Origin: Roseomonas sp. HF4
GTDB taxonomy: Bacteria > Pseudomonadota > Alphaproteobacteria > Acetobacterales > Acetobacteraceae
Length of the DNA stretch: 64,000 bases
Assembly (NCBI RefSeq): GCF_005222755.1
Contig: NZ_STGD01000001.1
Span: forward strand, 62,001-126,000
Direction of reading: 5' to 3'
A model generated the notes under the pieces. It did no database searches. It worked only from the letters and a program-made list of their open reading frames with translations, and was not told the DNA's origin. Below, one piece after another: positions 40,916-49,699 of this stretch (within the stretch, counting starts at the first letter, position 1; each line of letters begins with the position of its first letter). The position numbers were made by a program, and so were the translations under genes.

Positions 40916-42468
40916 AGCGCCTGCTGATCGCCGCCTTGACCGCCCTCGCGTTGCCGGCGGCAGCCCAGGACCGCGCAGAGCTGCGCATCGGGGTCGAGGC
41001 GGGGCCGACCAGCCTCGACCCGCATTTCGCCAGCCTGATCACGAACATCGCCTTCGCACGCCACGTCTTCCAGCCGCTGGTGGAACAGGATGCGCGCCAG
41101 GTGCTGCGCCCGGCCATCGCCAGGTCCTGGCGCGTGGTGGACGACACGACCTGGGAACTGCAGCTCGACCCCGATGCGCGCTTCAGCAACGGCCGGCCCG
41201 TCACCGCCGAGGATGTCGCCTTCACCATCGCCCGCGCCGGGGACGTGCCGAACTCGCCTTCCTCCTTCGGCTATGCGACGCGGCCGGTCGCGGCGGTCGA
41301 GACGGTCGGCCCGCACACCATCCGGCTGCGCACGCGCGGCCCCTTCCCGCTGCTGCTGAACCAGCTGGCGCTGGTCATGGTGGTGCCGAAGCGGGACGGG
41401 CTGACGACGGCGGCCTTCAACGACGGCTCCGCCATGATCGGCAGCGGTCCCTATCGCCTGGTGTCCTGGCAGCCGGGCCAGCCGGTCCGCTACGCGCGCA
41501 ACCCGGCCTTCGCCGGCGTCGCGCCCGCGCACGCCACGGTCGAGTTCCGCCCGATCGCCAATGCGGGGTCGCGCGTGGCCGCGCTGCAGGCGGGCGATGT
41601 CGACCTGATCGAGATCGTGCCGCCGGACCAGTTCGAGGGCTTCCGCCGCGACGCCCGCTTCGCCGTCGCCGAGAGCCCGTCGAACCGACTGATCTTCCTA
41701 ACGCTCGATTCGGATCGCGAGACCAGCCCGCATGTCCGCGCGCCGGAGGGCGCGCCGCTCGCCAACCCGCTGCGCGATGCGCGGGTGCGCCGCGCGCTGT
41801 CGCTCGCCATCAACCGGGAGGCGCTGGTCACGCGCGTCATGCAGGGCCAGGCCGTGGCCGCGGGCGACCTCGGCCCCGCCGGCTACTTCGGCACCTCCCC
41901 CGACCTGACGCCGCCGCCCTTCGACCTGGACGCCGCGCGCCGCCTGCTGGCCGAGGCCGGCTTCCCGCGCGGCTTCGCCGTGCAGGTGAACGGCCCGAAC
42001 GACCGCTACGTGAACGACGAACGCGTGGTGCAGGCGATCGCGCAGATGTGGACGCGCCTCGGCCTCACCGTGACGGTCGAGACCAAGACGCGGTCGGTCT
42101 GGCTGCCGGAGGCCGCGCGGCTGATGTACTCGGTCAACCTCGCGGGCTTCTCGCCCAACCCGGAGGTGCTGGGGATGCTCGAGACGCAGATCCACACCTG
42201 GAACCGGGACCTCGGCCTCGGCACCGCGAACCGCGGCCGGTTCGGCAATCCGCAGATCGACGCCATCATCCAGCGCGCGCGGACCACCATGGACAACGCC
42301 GAACGCGAGCGTCTGACGCAGGAGGCGACGCGCCGGGCGCTGCGCGAGGAGACGGCGCTGATCCCGCTCTATTTCCAGGTCAACACCTGGGCGATGCGCC
42401 GCGGCGTCACCTATGAGGCGCGGACGGACGAGATGACGCTCGCCTTCTCGGCCGGGCGCGCGAACTAG
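40912..42468 (+). CDS. Oligopeptide-type ABC substrate-binding protein (SBP_bac_5), orphan
   Basis: 518 residues, ATG overlapping the phosphoribosyltransferase stop (ATGA). Signal peptide LLIAALTALALPAAAQ. Family features: RIGVEAGPTSLDPHFASLIT, the SNGRPVTAEDVAFTIAR segment, MIGSGPYRLVSWQPGQP, RDARVRRALSLAINREALVT, and NDRYVNDERVVQAIAQMWTR. The class binds peptides, opines, nickel complexes or sugars. No permease or ATPase genes accompany it. It is paralogous to the protein at 47968. Its stop shares a CTAG with the convergent SOUL gene. Confidence 0.92.
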   Translation: MKRLLIAALTALALPAAAQDRAELRIGVEAGPTSLDPHFASLITNIAFARHVFQPLVEQDARQVLRPAIARSWRVVDDTTWELQLDPDARFSNGRPVTAEDVAFTIARAGDVPNSPSSFGYATRPVAAVETVGPHTIRLRTRGPFPLLLNQLALVMVVPKRDGLTTAAFNDGSAMIGSGPYRLVSWQPGQPVRYARNPAFAGVAPAHATVEFRPIANAGSRVAALQAGDVDLIEIVPPDQFEGFRRDARFAVAESPSNRLIFLTLDSDRETSPHVRAPEGAPLANPLRDARVRRALSLAINREALVTRVMQGQAVAAGDLGPAGYFGTSPDLTPPPFDLDAARRLLAEAGFPRGFAVQVNGPNDRYVNDERVVQAIAQMWTRLGLTVTVETKTRSVWLPEAARLMYSVNLAGFSPNPEVLGMLETQIHTWNRDLGLGTANRGRFGNPQIDAIIQRARTTMDNAERERLTQEATRRALREETALIPLYFQVNTWAMRRGVTYEARTDEMTLAFSAGRAN

Positions 42469-43091
42469 CGCCGCGCGACGGGGACCACTACCTCGTTCCG
42501 CCGCAGCGCCGGCACGGTCCAGGGCGGGTCGTAGAACCAGCCCTGGACGGGGCCGGTCGCCGCCCAGGCCGAGCCTTCCAGCGCCGCCGCCAGGGCCGCG
42601 CCGCGTTCCGCGACCAGATCGGGCCGCGGCACGCCGGAGAACCGCAGCACGGCCACCGTTTCCTCCGGAACCGTCACCAGCGCCACGCGGGAATCGTCGG
42701 GGACGGGCAGCGTCTCCATCGTGAAGCGCGCCGGCATGAAGAACCGGATGCGCCAGGCGCCGTCCGAACCCTGCTGCGCGACGGGGGCGGTCATGGCGAT
42801 CCGCTCGCCCCGCGCCTGCGCGACCGGCGCGGTCATGGCGATGCGGTCGCGCCGCGCATTGCCCCCGAAGATGTAGCCGGCGAGGCGCCGGAAGCCCTCG
42901 TTGCGGGCGGCCTCCTCGCCCCCCGCGACCTCGGTCTCGGCGGCGATGCGGGGCGCGTACCGGCGGATCTCGACCTCGCCCACCTGCTCCACCACCGCGA
43001 AGGCCGGTTCCTCCGTGCCGCTGCGGATGCCCACGACCGAACAGGCCCCTAGCAGCAGGGAAGACAGGATGGCGGGCAGGTGGGCGGGCAT
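42465..43091 (-). CDS. SOUL-family haem-binding lipoprotein
   Basis: 208 residues from ATG 43091 (GGAGA about 9 nt upstream). The lipoprotein signal MPAHLPAILSSLLLGAC places lipidation at Cys17. SOUL domain: EEPAFAVVEQVGEVEIRRYA, then EGFRRLAGYIFGGNARRDRI, and the doubled IAMTAPVAQ motif (14 residues apart) that also appears in other bacterial SOUL proteins. RIRFFMPARFTMETLPVPDD and the final WTVPALRRNEV close it. SOUL proteins bind haem or tetrapyrroles; a periplasmic or outer-membrane role is implied. Divergent from soeA by 109 bp. Confidence 0.9.
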   Translation of the reverse strand: MPAHLPAILSSLLLGACSVVGIRSGTEEPAFAVVEQVGEVEIRRYAPRIAAETEVAGGEEAARNEGFRRLAGYIFGGNARRDRIAMTAPVAQARGERIAMTAPVAQQGSDGAWRIRFFMPARFTMETLPVPDDSRVALVTVPEETVAVLRFSGVPRPDLVAERGAALAAALEGSAWAATGPVQGWFYDPPWTVPALRRNEVVVPVARR

Positions 43092-43200
43092 GGCGCGGGT
43101 CTCCGTCTCATCGACCGGATATGGCGCCACGCCCCCCTTTGCGCAGCCCCGGGGCCATGCGCTACTCCCATCCGGAAGACACCGAAGGGGCGACGACCAC

Positions 43201-46056
43201 ATGCCGGATGACGGCGGCGCGACCGACAGGATCGCCTACTCGGCGCCGATCGGCGACGAGGTGAAGACCACGACCTGCTACATGTGCGCCTGCCGCTGCG
43301 GCATCCGCGTGCATCTCAAGGACGGGCGCGTCCGCTACATCGAGGGCAACCCGGACCATCCGGTGAACAAGGGCGTGCTCTGCGGCAAGGGCAGCGCCGG
43401 GATCATGACGCAGTATTCGCCGGCCCGCCTGCAGGCGCCGCTGAAGCGCGTCGGCCCGCGCGGCTCCGGCGAATACGCCGAGATCAGCTGGGAGGAGGCG
43501 ATGGAGACCGCCACCGGCTGGCTGAAGCACGTGCGGGAGACGGACCCGAAGAAGCTCGCCTTCTTCACCGGCCGCGACCAGTCCCAGTCGCTGACGGGCT
43601 TCTGGGCGGCGCAGTTCGGCACGCCCAATTTCGCGGCGCATGGCGGCTTCTGTTCCGTCAACATGGCGGCGGGCGGCCTCTACACCATCGGCGGGTCGTT
43701 CTGGGAATTCGGTGAGCCGGATTGGGAGCACGCGAAATACCTGATGATCTTCGGCGTCGCCGAGGATCATGACAGCAACCCCATCAAGATGGGCCTCGGC
43801 GCCATGAAGGGGCGGGGCGCCAAGATCGTCTCGGTAAACCCGGTGCGCACCGGCTATTCGGCCATCGCGGATGAATGGGTCGGCATCCGCCCGGGCACCG
43901 ACGGGCTGTTCGTGATGGCGTTGATCCACGAACTGATCCGCACCGACCGCGTCGATGGCGAATTCCTGGTGCGCTACACCAACGCGCCCTGGCTGGTGGT
44001 ACGCAATCCGGGCGGCGCCGATGACGGCCTGTTCGCCCGCGACGCCGAGGGCAAGCCGCTCGCCTGGGACCGCGCGCGCGGCGCGATCGCGGCCGATGAC
44101 GTGACGCTGAGCGCCGTGCTGGTCGGCGACTTCACGCTGGAAGACGGCCGCCGCGTGCAGCCGGTCTTCAACCTGATGGCGGAACGCTACCTCGGCGCCG
44201 AATACGCGCCGGAGGCGGTCGCCGAACGCTGCGGCATGAGCGCCGAGCGCATCCGGCGCCTGGCCGCCGAGGTGGCCGACATCGCCTTCAACCATCCGCT
44301 GACGCTCGACATCCCCTGGACCGATGTCTGGGGCCGCAAGCACGACAAGATGGTCGGCCGCCCGGTGGCATTCCACGCGATGCGCGGCATCAGCGCCCAT
44401 TCCAACGGCTTCCACACCTGCCGCGCGCTGCACCTGCTGCAGATGATCCTGGGTGCGGTCGATACGCCGGGCTCCTGGCGCTACAAGTCGCCCTTCCCGC
44501 GGCCGATCCCGCCCGGCCCCGGCCCCGCCGGCAAGGGCGCCAAGCCGAATACGCCGCTGGCCGGGAACATCCTGTCCTTCACCCATGGCCCTGACGACCT
44601 GCTCGTCGAGGATGACGGCACGCCGCTGCGCATCGACCATTCCTTCTCGTGGGAAGCGCCGCTCGGCCTGCACGGGATGATGCACACCGTCATCGGCAAC
44701 GCCGAGAAGGGCGATCCCTACAAGATCGACACGCTGTTCATGTTCATGGCGAACATGGCCTGGAACAGCGCGATGAATCCGCTCGAGACCATCCGCTGCC
44801 TGACGGCGCAGGACGAGAATGGCGACTACGTCATCCCGCACATCATCTATTCGGACGCCTATTTCAGCGAGACGGTCCCCTATGCCGACCTGATCCTGCC
44901 CGACACGACCTACCTGGAACGCTGGGACGCGATCAGCATCCTCGACCGCCCGATCGGATCGTCCCACGGGCCGGGCGATGCCATCCGCCAGCCCGTCATC
45001 AAGCCCGACCGCGACGTGCGCCCCTTCCAGGAGGTGCTGATCGAACTCGGCGCCCGCCTCGGCCTGCCGGCCTTCGTGAAGGAGGACGGCAGCCCGAAGT
45101 TCAAGGACTATCCGGACTACATCGTGAACCACCAGCGCATGCCGGGCGTGGGGCCGCTCGCCGGCTGGCGGGGCGAGGACGGCTCGAAGAAGGGCGTCGG
45201 CGAACCCAACCCGGACCAGCTGCAGCGCTACATCGACAATGGCTGTTTCTGGCGACACAACCTCGCGCCGGAAGAGTCCTACTTCAAGCACGCCAACGCG
45301 ACCTACCTCGCGAACGCCAAGGCGATGGGGATGATGGGCAATGCGAACCAGATCGTGCTGCAGATCTGGTCCGAGCCGCTGCAGAAATTCCGCCTGGCCG
45401 CCGAGGGCCACGGCACCAAGCAGCCGCCCGAGAACCTGCGCGAGCGCGTGCGCACCTATTGCGACCCGCTGCCCTTCTGGTACGCGCCGCTCGAGCAGCA
45501 GCAGCACGACACCGAGCCCTTCCCTCTGTCCGCCGTCACGCAGCGGCCGATGGCGATGTATCATTCCTGGGGCTCGATGAACGCCTGGCTCAGGCAGATC
45601 CACGGGTCGAACAAGCTGTACATGTCGCGCGAACGCGCCACGGCCGAAGGGCTGGCGCAGGACGACTGGGTCTGGGTGGAAAGCCGCAGCGGCCGAGTGA
45701 AGGCGCAATTGTCGCTGATGGAAGGCGTCAACCGCGACACGGTCTGGACCTGGAATGCCATCGGCAAGCGCGCCGGCGCCTGGATGCTGAGCCCGGATGC
45801 CGCGGAAGCGCAGCGCGGCTTCCTGCTGAACCACGTCATCAGCGAATGGCTGCCCGCGCAGGCCGGCCCGCGGCTGGCCAATGCCGACCCCGTCACGGGC
45901 CAGGCCGCCTGGTACGACCTCCGCGTGAAGGTGACGAAATGCGCGCCGGAGGAAGCCGGCGTGACCGACCCCTTCCCCACCATGCTGGAGCCGCCGCCCG
46001 ACATGCCGGCAACACCCGACATCCTTCGCTTCAACGCAGGGGGGCCGAAGCCGTGA
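43201..46056 (+). CDS. soeA: SoeA-like molybdopterin sulfite dehydrogenase catalytic subunit
   Basis: 951 residues. DMSO-reductase superfamily, polysulfide/thiosulfate/sulfite branch. The [4Fe-4S] ligands are C26, C29, C33 and C61 (CYMCACRC, LCGKG). The Mo-ligand position is Cys151 in HGGFCSVNMAAGG, as in PsrA/PhsA and SoeA. No twin-Arg signal is present, so the enzyme is cytoplasmic, as SoeA is and PhsA/PsrA are not. It precedes soeB and soeC with 4-nt overlaps, matching soeABC. Predicted reaction: sulfite to sulfate, electrons to quinone. Formate or other substrates are excluded less firmly. Confidence 0.85.
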   Translation: MPDDGGATDRIAYSAPIGDEVKTTTCYMCACRCGIRVHLKDGRVRYIEGNPDHPVNKGVLCGKGSAGIMTQYSPARLQAPLKRVGPRGSGEYAEISWEEAMETATGWLKHVRETDPKKLAFFTGRDQSQSLTGFWAAQFGTPNFAAHGGFCSVNMAAGGLYTIGGSFWEFGEPDWEHAKYLMIFGVAEDHDSNPIKMGLGAMKGRGAKIVSVNPVRTGYSAIADEWVGIRPGTDGLFVMALIHELIRTDRVDGEFLVRYTNAPWLVVRNPGGADDGLFARDAEGKPLAWDRARGAIAADDVTLSAVLVGDFTLEDGRRVQPVFNLMAERYLGAEYAPEAVAERCGMSAERIRRLAAEVADIAFNHPLTLDIPWTDVWGRKHDKMVGRPVAFHAMRGISAHSNGFHTCRALHLLQMILGAVDTPGSWRYKSPFPRPIPPGPGPAGKGAKPNTPLAGNILSFTHGPDDLLVEDDGTPLRIDHSFSWEAPLGLHGMMHTVIGNAEKGDPYKIDTLFMFMANMAWNSAMNPLETIRCLTAQDENGDYVIPHIIYSDAYFSETVPYADLILPDTTYLERWDAISILDRPIGSSHGPGDAIRQPVIKPDRDVRPFQEVLIELGARLGLPAFVKEDGSPKFKDYPDYIVNHQRMPGVGPLAGWRGEDGSKKGVGEPNPDQLQRYIDNGCFWRHNLAPEESYFKHANATYLANAKAMGMMGNANQIVLQIWSEPLQKFRLAAEGHGTKQPPENLRERVRTYCDPLPFWYAPLEQQQHDTEPFPLSAVTQRPMAMYHSWGSMNAWLRQIHGSNKLYMSRERATAEGLAQDDWVWVESRSGRVKAQLSLMEGVNRDTVWTWNAIGKRAGAWMLSPDAAEAQRGFLLNHVISEWLPAQAGPRLANADPVTGQAAWYDLRVKVTKCAPEEAGVTDPFPTMLEPPPDMPATPDILRFNAGGPKP

Positions 46057-46796
46057 CGTCCCTTCCGACACCGCAGCCCGGCGCGAAGAAGCTCGGGCTG
46101 GTCATCGACCTCGACACCTGCGTCGGCTGCCATGCCTGCGCGACCAACTGCAAGGAATGGAACACGAGCGGACACATGGCGCCGCTGCCGGATCGCAACC
46201 CGTATTCCGCGGGGCAGGAAGGCGTCTGGTTCAACCGCGTCCATTCCTACGAGGCCGGCGACGGGGAAGACGGCCGCACGGTCCACTTCCCGCGGTCGTG
46301 CCTGCATTGCGAGACGCCCGCCTGCGTCACCGTCTGCCCCACCGGCGCGTCCTACAAGCGCGCCGAGGACGGCATCGTGCTGGTCAACACCGACATGTGC
46401 ATCGGCTGCCAGCTGTGCGCCTGGGCCTGCCCCTATGGCGCGCGGGAATTCGACGACGACCAGGGTGTCATGAAGAAGTGCACGCTCTGCGTCGACCGCA
46501 TCTACAACGAGACCATCCCCGAGAAGCAGCGCGTGCCGGCCTGCGTCTCCACCTGCCCGGCCAATGCGCGCCATTTCGGCGACCTCGGCGACCCGGAGAG
46601 CGCGGTGTCGAAGCTGGTCGCGGACCGCGGCGGGTTCGAACTGATGCCGGAACTCGGCTACAAGCCGGTCAACCGCTACCTGCCGCCGCGGCGCGCGCCC
46701 AAGGCCGATGCCGGGCCGCCCAAGGATGCCGGCCCGCTGCCGTCCCAGATCACCAACCCGCTGCTGCGCTGGGTGGACAAGGTGCTGTCCCGATGA
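46053..46796 (+). CDS. soeB: SoeB-like iron-sulfur subunit
   Basis: 247 residues from GTG 46053 overlapping soeA (GTGA). Four ferredoxin-type Cys clusters are complete: DTCVGCHACATNCKEW, CLHCETPACVTVCPTGA, MCIGCQLCAWACPYGA, and KKCTLCVDRI with PACVSTCPANARHFG. These hold four [4Fe-4S] centres that pass electrons from SoeA to the membrane subunit. The C-terminal 25 residues (LPPRRAPKADAGPPKDAGPL) are a Pro-rich linker. Confidence 0.93.
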   Translation: MTSLPTPQPGAKKLGLVIDLDTCVGCHACATNCKEWNTSGHMAPLPDRNPYSAGQEGVWFNRVHSYEAGDGEDGRTVHFPRSCLHCETPACVTVCPTGASYKRAEDGIVLVNTDMCIGCQLCAWACPYGAREFDDDQGVMKKCTLCVDRIYNETIPEKQRVPACVSTCPANARHFGDLGDPESAVSKLVADRGGFELMPELGYKPVNRYLPPRRAPKADAGPPKDAGPLPSQITNPLLRWVDKVLSR

Positions 46797-47734
46797 ACCC
46801 GGCGCCGTCCATCGTCTTCTTCACCGTGGCGTCGGGCGCCGGCTACGGGATGCTGTTCTGGATGGGGCTGCTGCGCCCGCTCGGCCTGGTGCCCGGCACG
46901 CCGGGCTTCGGCGCGGCTGCGCTCGGCCTCGCGCTGGTGCTGGTCATGCTCGGGCTGCTGTCGTCCACCGCGCATCTCGGCCGGCCGGAACGGGCGTGGC
47001 GGGCGGTCAGCCAGTGGCGCTCCTCCTGGCTGTCGCGGGAGGGCGTCGCGGCGATCGCGACCTTCGCGCCAGCCGGGCTGTTCTTCATCGGCACGATCGG
47101 CGACGGCGGCGCCTTCACCACGCTGATGGGCCTGCTCTCCGCCCTCGGTGCGGTCGTGACTGTGTACTGCACCGGCATGATCTACGCCTCGCTGAAGCCG
47201 ATCCGGCAGTGGCACCACCCGCTGGTCACGCCCGGCTACCTGCTGTTCGCCGCCTTCTCGGGCGCCGCACTGCTGGCGATGCTCGGCGCCTTCTGGGGCC
47301 AGGCGGCCGGGCCGGCGGCGATCGCGGCGCTGCTCGGCGCGCTCGGCTTCGCGCTGAAGCGCGCCTATTGGGCCAGCGTCGATGCCGCGCGGCCGGTCTC
47401 GACCGCGGAAAGCGCCACGGGCCTCGGCTTCATCGGCAAGGTGCGGCCGCTCGACCCGCCGCACACCGAGACCAACTACCTGCTGCGGGAGATGGGCTTT
47501 CGCATCGCCCGCGCCCATGCCGCGCGGTTGCGCCTGATCGCCTCCGTCGCGGGCTTCGCGGCGCCGGCGGTGCTCCTGGCGCTCGCCCTCGTCGTGGGGG
47601 GCGTGGCTGGCGGGCTGCTGGCGGTGCTCGGCACCGCCTCGGCGCTGCTCGGCCTGGTGGCCGAACGCTGGCTGATGTTCGCCGAGGCGACGCACACCGT
47701 GACCCTCTACTACGGAGGCGAGGCGCGGGGCTGA
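46793..47734 (+). CDS. soeC: SoeC-like membrane quinone-reducing subunit (DmsC/NrfD type)
   Basis: 313 residues, ATG overlapping soeB (ATGA). About eight hydrophobic helices, e.g. GFGAAALGLALVLVMLGLL, AAIATFAPAGLFFIGTIG and GGVAGGLLAVLGTASALLGL. The DmsC-type N-terminus PAPSIVFFTVASGAGYGMLF and the loop SSTAHLGRPERAWRAVSQWR are characteristic. It anchors SoeAB at the inner face of the membrane and hands electrons to quinone. A 10-bp hairpin follows about 50 nt after the stop. Confidence 0.93.
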   Translation: MNPAPSIVFFTVASGAGYGMLFWMGLLRPLGLVPGTPGFGAAALGLALVLVMLGLLSSTAHLGRPERAWRAVSQWRSSWLSREGVAAIATFAPAGLFFIGTIGDGGAFTTLMGLLSALGAVVTVYCTGMIYASLKPIRQWHHPLVTPGYLLFAAFSGAALLAMLGAFWGQAAGPAAIAALLGALGFALKRAYWASVDAARPVSTAESATGLGFIGKVRPLDPPHTETNYLLREMGFRIARAHAARLRLIASVAGFAAPAVLLALALVVGGVAGGLLAVLGTASALLGLVAERWLMFAEATHTVTLYYGGEARG

Positions 47735-47783
47735 TACGGCCGGTCAAAGGGCCTGACGCATCCGCGCGCAGGGTTGGCGGGCG

Positions 47784-47807
47784 CCCATCGAAGCCCGCTT
47801 CGATGGG
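47784..47807 (+). terminator. Hairpin terminator after soeABC
   Basis: A perfect 10-bp stem (47784-47793 with 47798-47807) with CCCG loop, 50 nt after the soeC stop. The following sequence has GGTTT but no long T tract. Best read as the soe operon terminator. Confidence 0.62.
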
Positions 47808-47842
47808 ACCCGGTTTGGCGGCTGCATGAAAAATCCATGACG

Positions 47843-47893
47843 TGCCAGCGGCCGCGCGACTTCTTCACGAGCCAACGCATGCGGCCGCTGGCA
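47843..47893. repeat. 13-bp perfect inverted repeat upstream of an orphan binding-protein gene
   Basis: TGCCAGCGGCCGC at 47843-47855 and GCGGCCGCTGGCA at 47881-47893 are exact inverted copies separated by 25 bp. The right arm ends 75 bp before the start of the binding-protein gene. It could be an operator, an attenuator-like hairpin or a remnant recombination site. No matching copy was noticed elsewhere in the window. Confidence 0.6.
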
Positions 47894-47967
47894 TGAGGCC
47901 GCGCCGCTTGCGCCGGCGGCCCGCTTCGCCAAGGATCACCGGGAACGAACCCCGGGAGGCCACGGCC

Positions 47968-49551
47968 ATGAAGCGTTCCGAATTCCTCAAGGCAGTCGCC
48001 GCATCCGCCGGCGCGGCGACCTTCGGCCTGCCGCACCTGGCGCGCGCCCAGGCGCCGGGCCTGCGCGCCGGCATCAAGCTCACGCCAACCTCGCTCGACC
48101 CGCATTTCCGCCTTTCGGGCGAGCAGGCCATCCTGCGCGCCATGCATGCGCGCCTGGTCGGCATGACCGCCGACGGCAAGCCCGAGCCCGGCATCGCGGA
48201 ATCCTGGCGCCCCATCGGCGACAACACGGTGTGGGAATTCAAGATCCGCGCGGATGCGAAATTCAGCGACGGCAGCCCCATCACGGCCGAGGACGTCGCC
48301 TATTCCATCGCCCGGGTGCCGACCATCACGGGCTCGGCCGGCGCCTACCACATCTTCGTCCGCGCCATCACGGGGACCGAGGTGAAGGACGCGCGCACGC
48401 TGCATATCCGCACCGCCCAGCCCTATCCCTTCATGGCCGAGGACATGACCGAGATCGCGGTGCTGTCGAAGTCGCTCGGGGCCGGGCTGCGGACGGCGGA
48501 TTTCAACGCGAAGGAGGTGCGGGTCTTCTCCGGCCCCTATACGCTCACGGACTACCGCTTCGGCGAGTTCATCGAGATGCGGCGCAACCCGCACTGGACC
48601 GGCGCCGCGCCCGCCTTCGAGACGGCGAACTTCAAGGTCATCTCGTCCGACGCCAGCCGCATGGCGGCGCTGATCGCGGGCGACGTGCAGGCGGTGGACG
48701 AGGTCTCGATCCCGGACATCCCGCGCCTGCGCCGCGACGCGAACCTCAACGTCACCCAGACCGCCGGCATGCGGGTGATGTATGTCGCGATGGACATGGA
48801 CCGCGACGCCTCCCCCTTCGTGCGGGACGCCGCCGGCCAGCCCATGACGCGCAATCCGCTCAAGGATGCGCGCGTGCGCCAGGCGCTCTCGCTGGCGCTG
48901 AACCGCCAGGCGATCGTGGAGCGCGTGATGGAGGGGGCGGCGACCGTCGCGTCGAACCTGTTGCCCGAAGGCACGCCCGGCACCTCGGCCAACCTGCGCG
49001 TCGTGCAGCAGGACGTGGCGCGCGCCCGCGCGCTGCTGGTCGAAGCCGGCTATCCGAACGGCTTCCAGCTGACCATCCACGCAACCAACGACCGCTACCC
49101 GAACGACGAGAAGGTGGCGCAGGCGATCGCGCAGTTCTGGACACGGATCGGCGTGCGCACCGAGGTCGCGACGCTGCCGAACGCAGCCTACTTCCCGGCG
49201 GCGTCGCGCCAGACCTTCAGCGTGATGGCGGCGCAGTACGGCGCGGACAACGTCTCCTACGCCTACCGCGCGCTGGTCCACACCTTCGACCGGGAACGCG
49301 GCCTTGGCACCGCCAACCGCACGCGGCATTCGAGCCCGCGGGCCGATGCGCTGGTCGCGCAGGCGCTGACCGAGATGGACGACGCAAAGCGCAACGGCCT
49401 GCTCGCCCAGGCCGCCGACATCGCGATCGGGGAGGACGCGATCATCCACATGGTCTACCACCCGGCCTATGTGTATGCGGCGCGCAAGCCGCTGAGCGTC
49501 ACGCCCTACTACAATGGAGCGTTCCTGCCGCAGGCGGTGACCCGGGGGTAG
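47968..49551 (+). CDS. Oligopeptide-type ABC substrate-binding protein (SBP_bac_5), orphan paralogue
   Basis: 527 residues from ATG 47968 with GGGAGG 8 nt upstream. The N-terminus MKRSEFLKAVAASAGAATFG resembles a Tat-like signal with a KR pair, then GLPHLARA for cleavage. Family landmarks: GIKLTPTSLDPHFRLSGEQA, PEPGIAESWRPIGDNTVWEF, FSDGSPITAEDVAYSIARVP, RQALSLALNRQAIVERVMEG, and NDRYPNDEKVAQAIAQFWTR. It is clearly paralogous to the binding protein at 40912. No transport membrane components are nearby. Ligand unknown. Confidence 0.92.
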   Translation: MKRSEFLKAVAASAGAATFGLPHLARAQAPGLRAGIKLTPTSLDPHFRLSGEQAILRAMHARLVGMTADGKPEPGIAESWRPIGDNTVWEFKIRADAKFSDGSPITAEDVAYSIARVPTITGSAGAYHIFVRAITGTEVKDARTLHIRTAQPYPFMAEDMTEIAVLSKSLGAGLRTADFNAKEVRVFSGPYTLTDYRFGEFIEMRRNPHWTGAAPAFETANFKVISSDASRMAALIAGDVQAVDEVSIPDIPRLRRDANLNVTQTAGMRVMYVAMDMDRDASPFVRDAAGQPMTRNPLKDARVRQALSLALNRQAIVERVMEGAATVASNLLPEGTPGTSANLRVVQQDVARARALLVEAGYPNGFQLTIHATNDRYPNDEKVAQAIAQFWTRIGVRTEVATLPNAAYFPAASRQTFSVMAAQYGADNVSYAYRALVHTFDRERGLGTANRTRHSSPRADALVAQALTEMDDAKRNGLLAQAADIAIGEDAIIHMVYHPAYVYAARKPLSVTPYYNGAFLPQAVTRG

Positions 49552-49563
49552 GCGGCCGGAAGG

Positions 49564-49587
49564 CGGCCCGAGGTTCGCCTCGGGCCG
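49564..49587 (+). terminator. TTCG-loop hairpin terminator after the binding-protein gene
   Basis: A 10-bp perfect stem (49564-49573 with 49578-49587) closed by a TTCG tetraloop lies 12 nt after the stop codon. TTCG-capped stems are unusually stable. No T tract follows. It insulates the gene from the convergent tRNA-Pro/merR block. Confidence 0.68.
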
Positions 49588-49699
49588 GGACCGCAGGGCG
49601 CGAGCGCGCCCGGGCTGACAGCGGATACCTGGGCGCCGGCGCGATACGCGAAGCGAAGGGCCGTGGAAAAGAGCCGTCCGGCGCTTAAGGGGGAAGAAA

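Noticed and set aside
42774-42845. Duplicated IAMTAPVAQ segment in the SOUL gene as a new repeat
   Set aside because: The same doubling occurs in other bacterial SOUL proteins, so it is a family feature rather than a local duplication.
43162-46071. Minus-strand open frame opposite soeA
   Set aside because: No family match in its translation; soeA on the other strand has all cofactor motifs.
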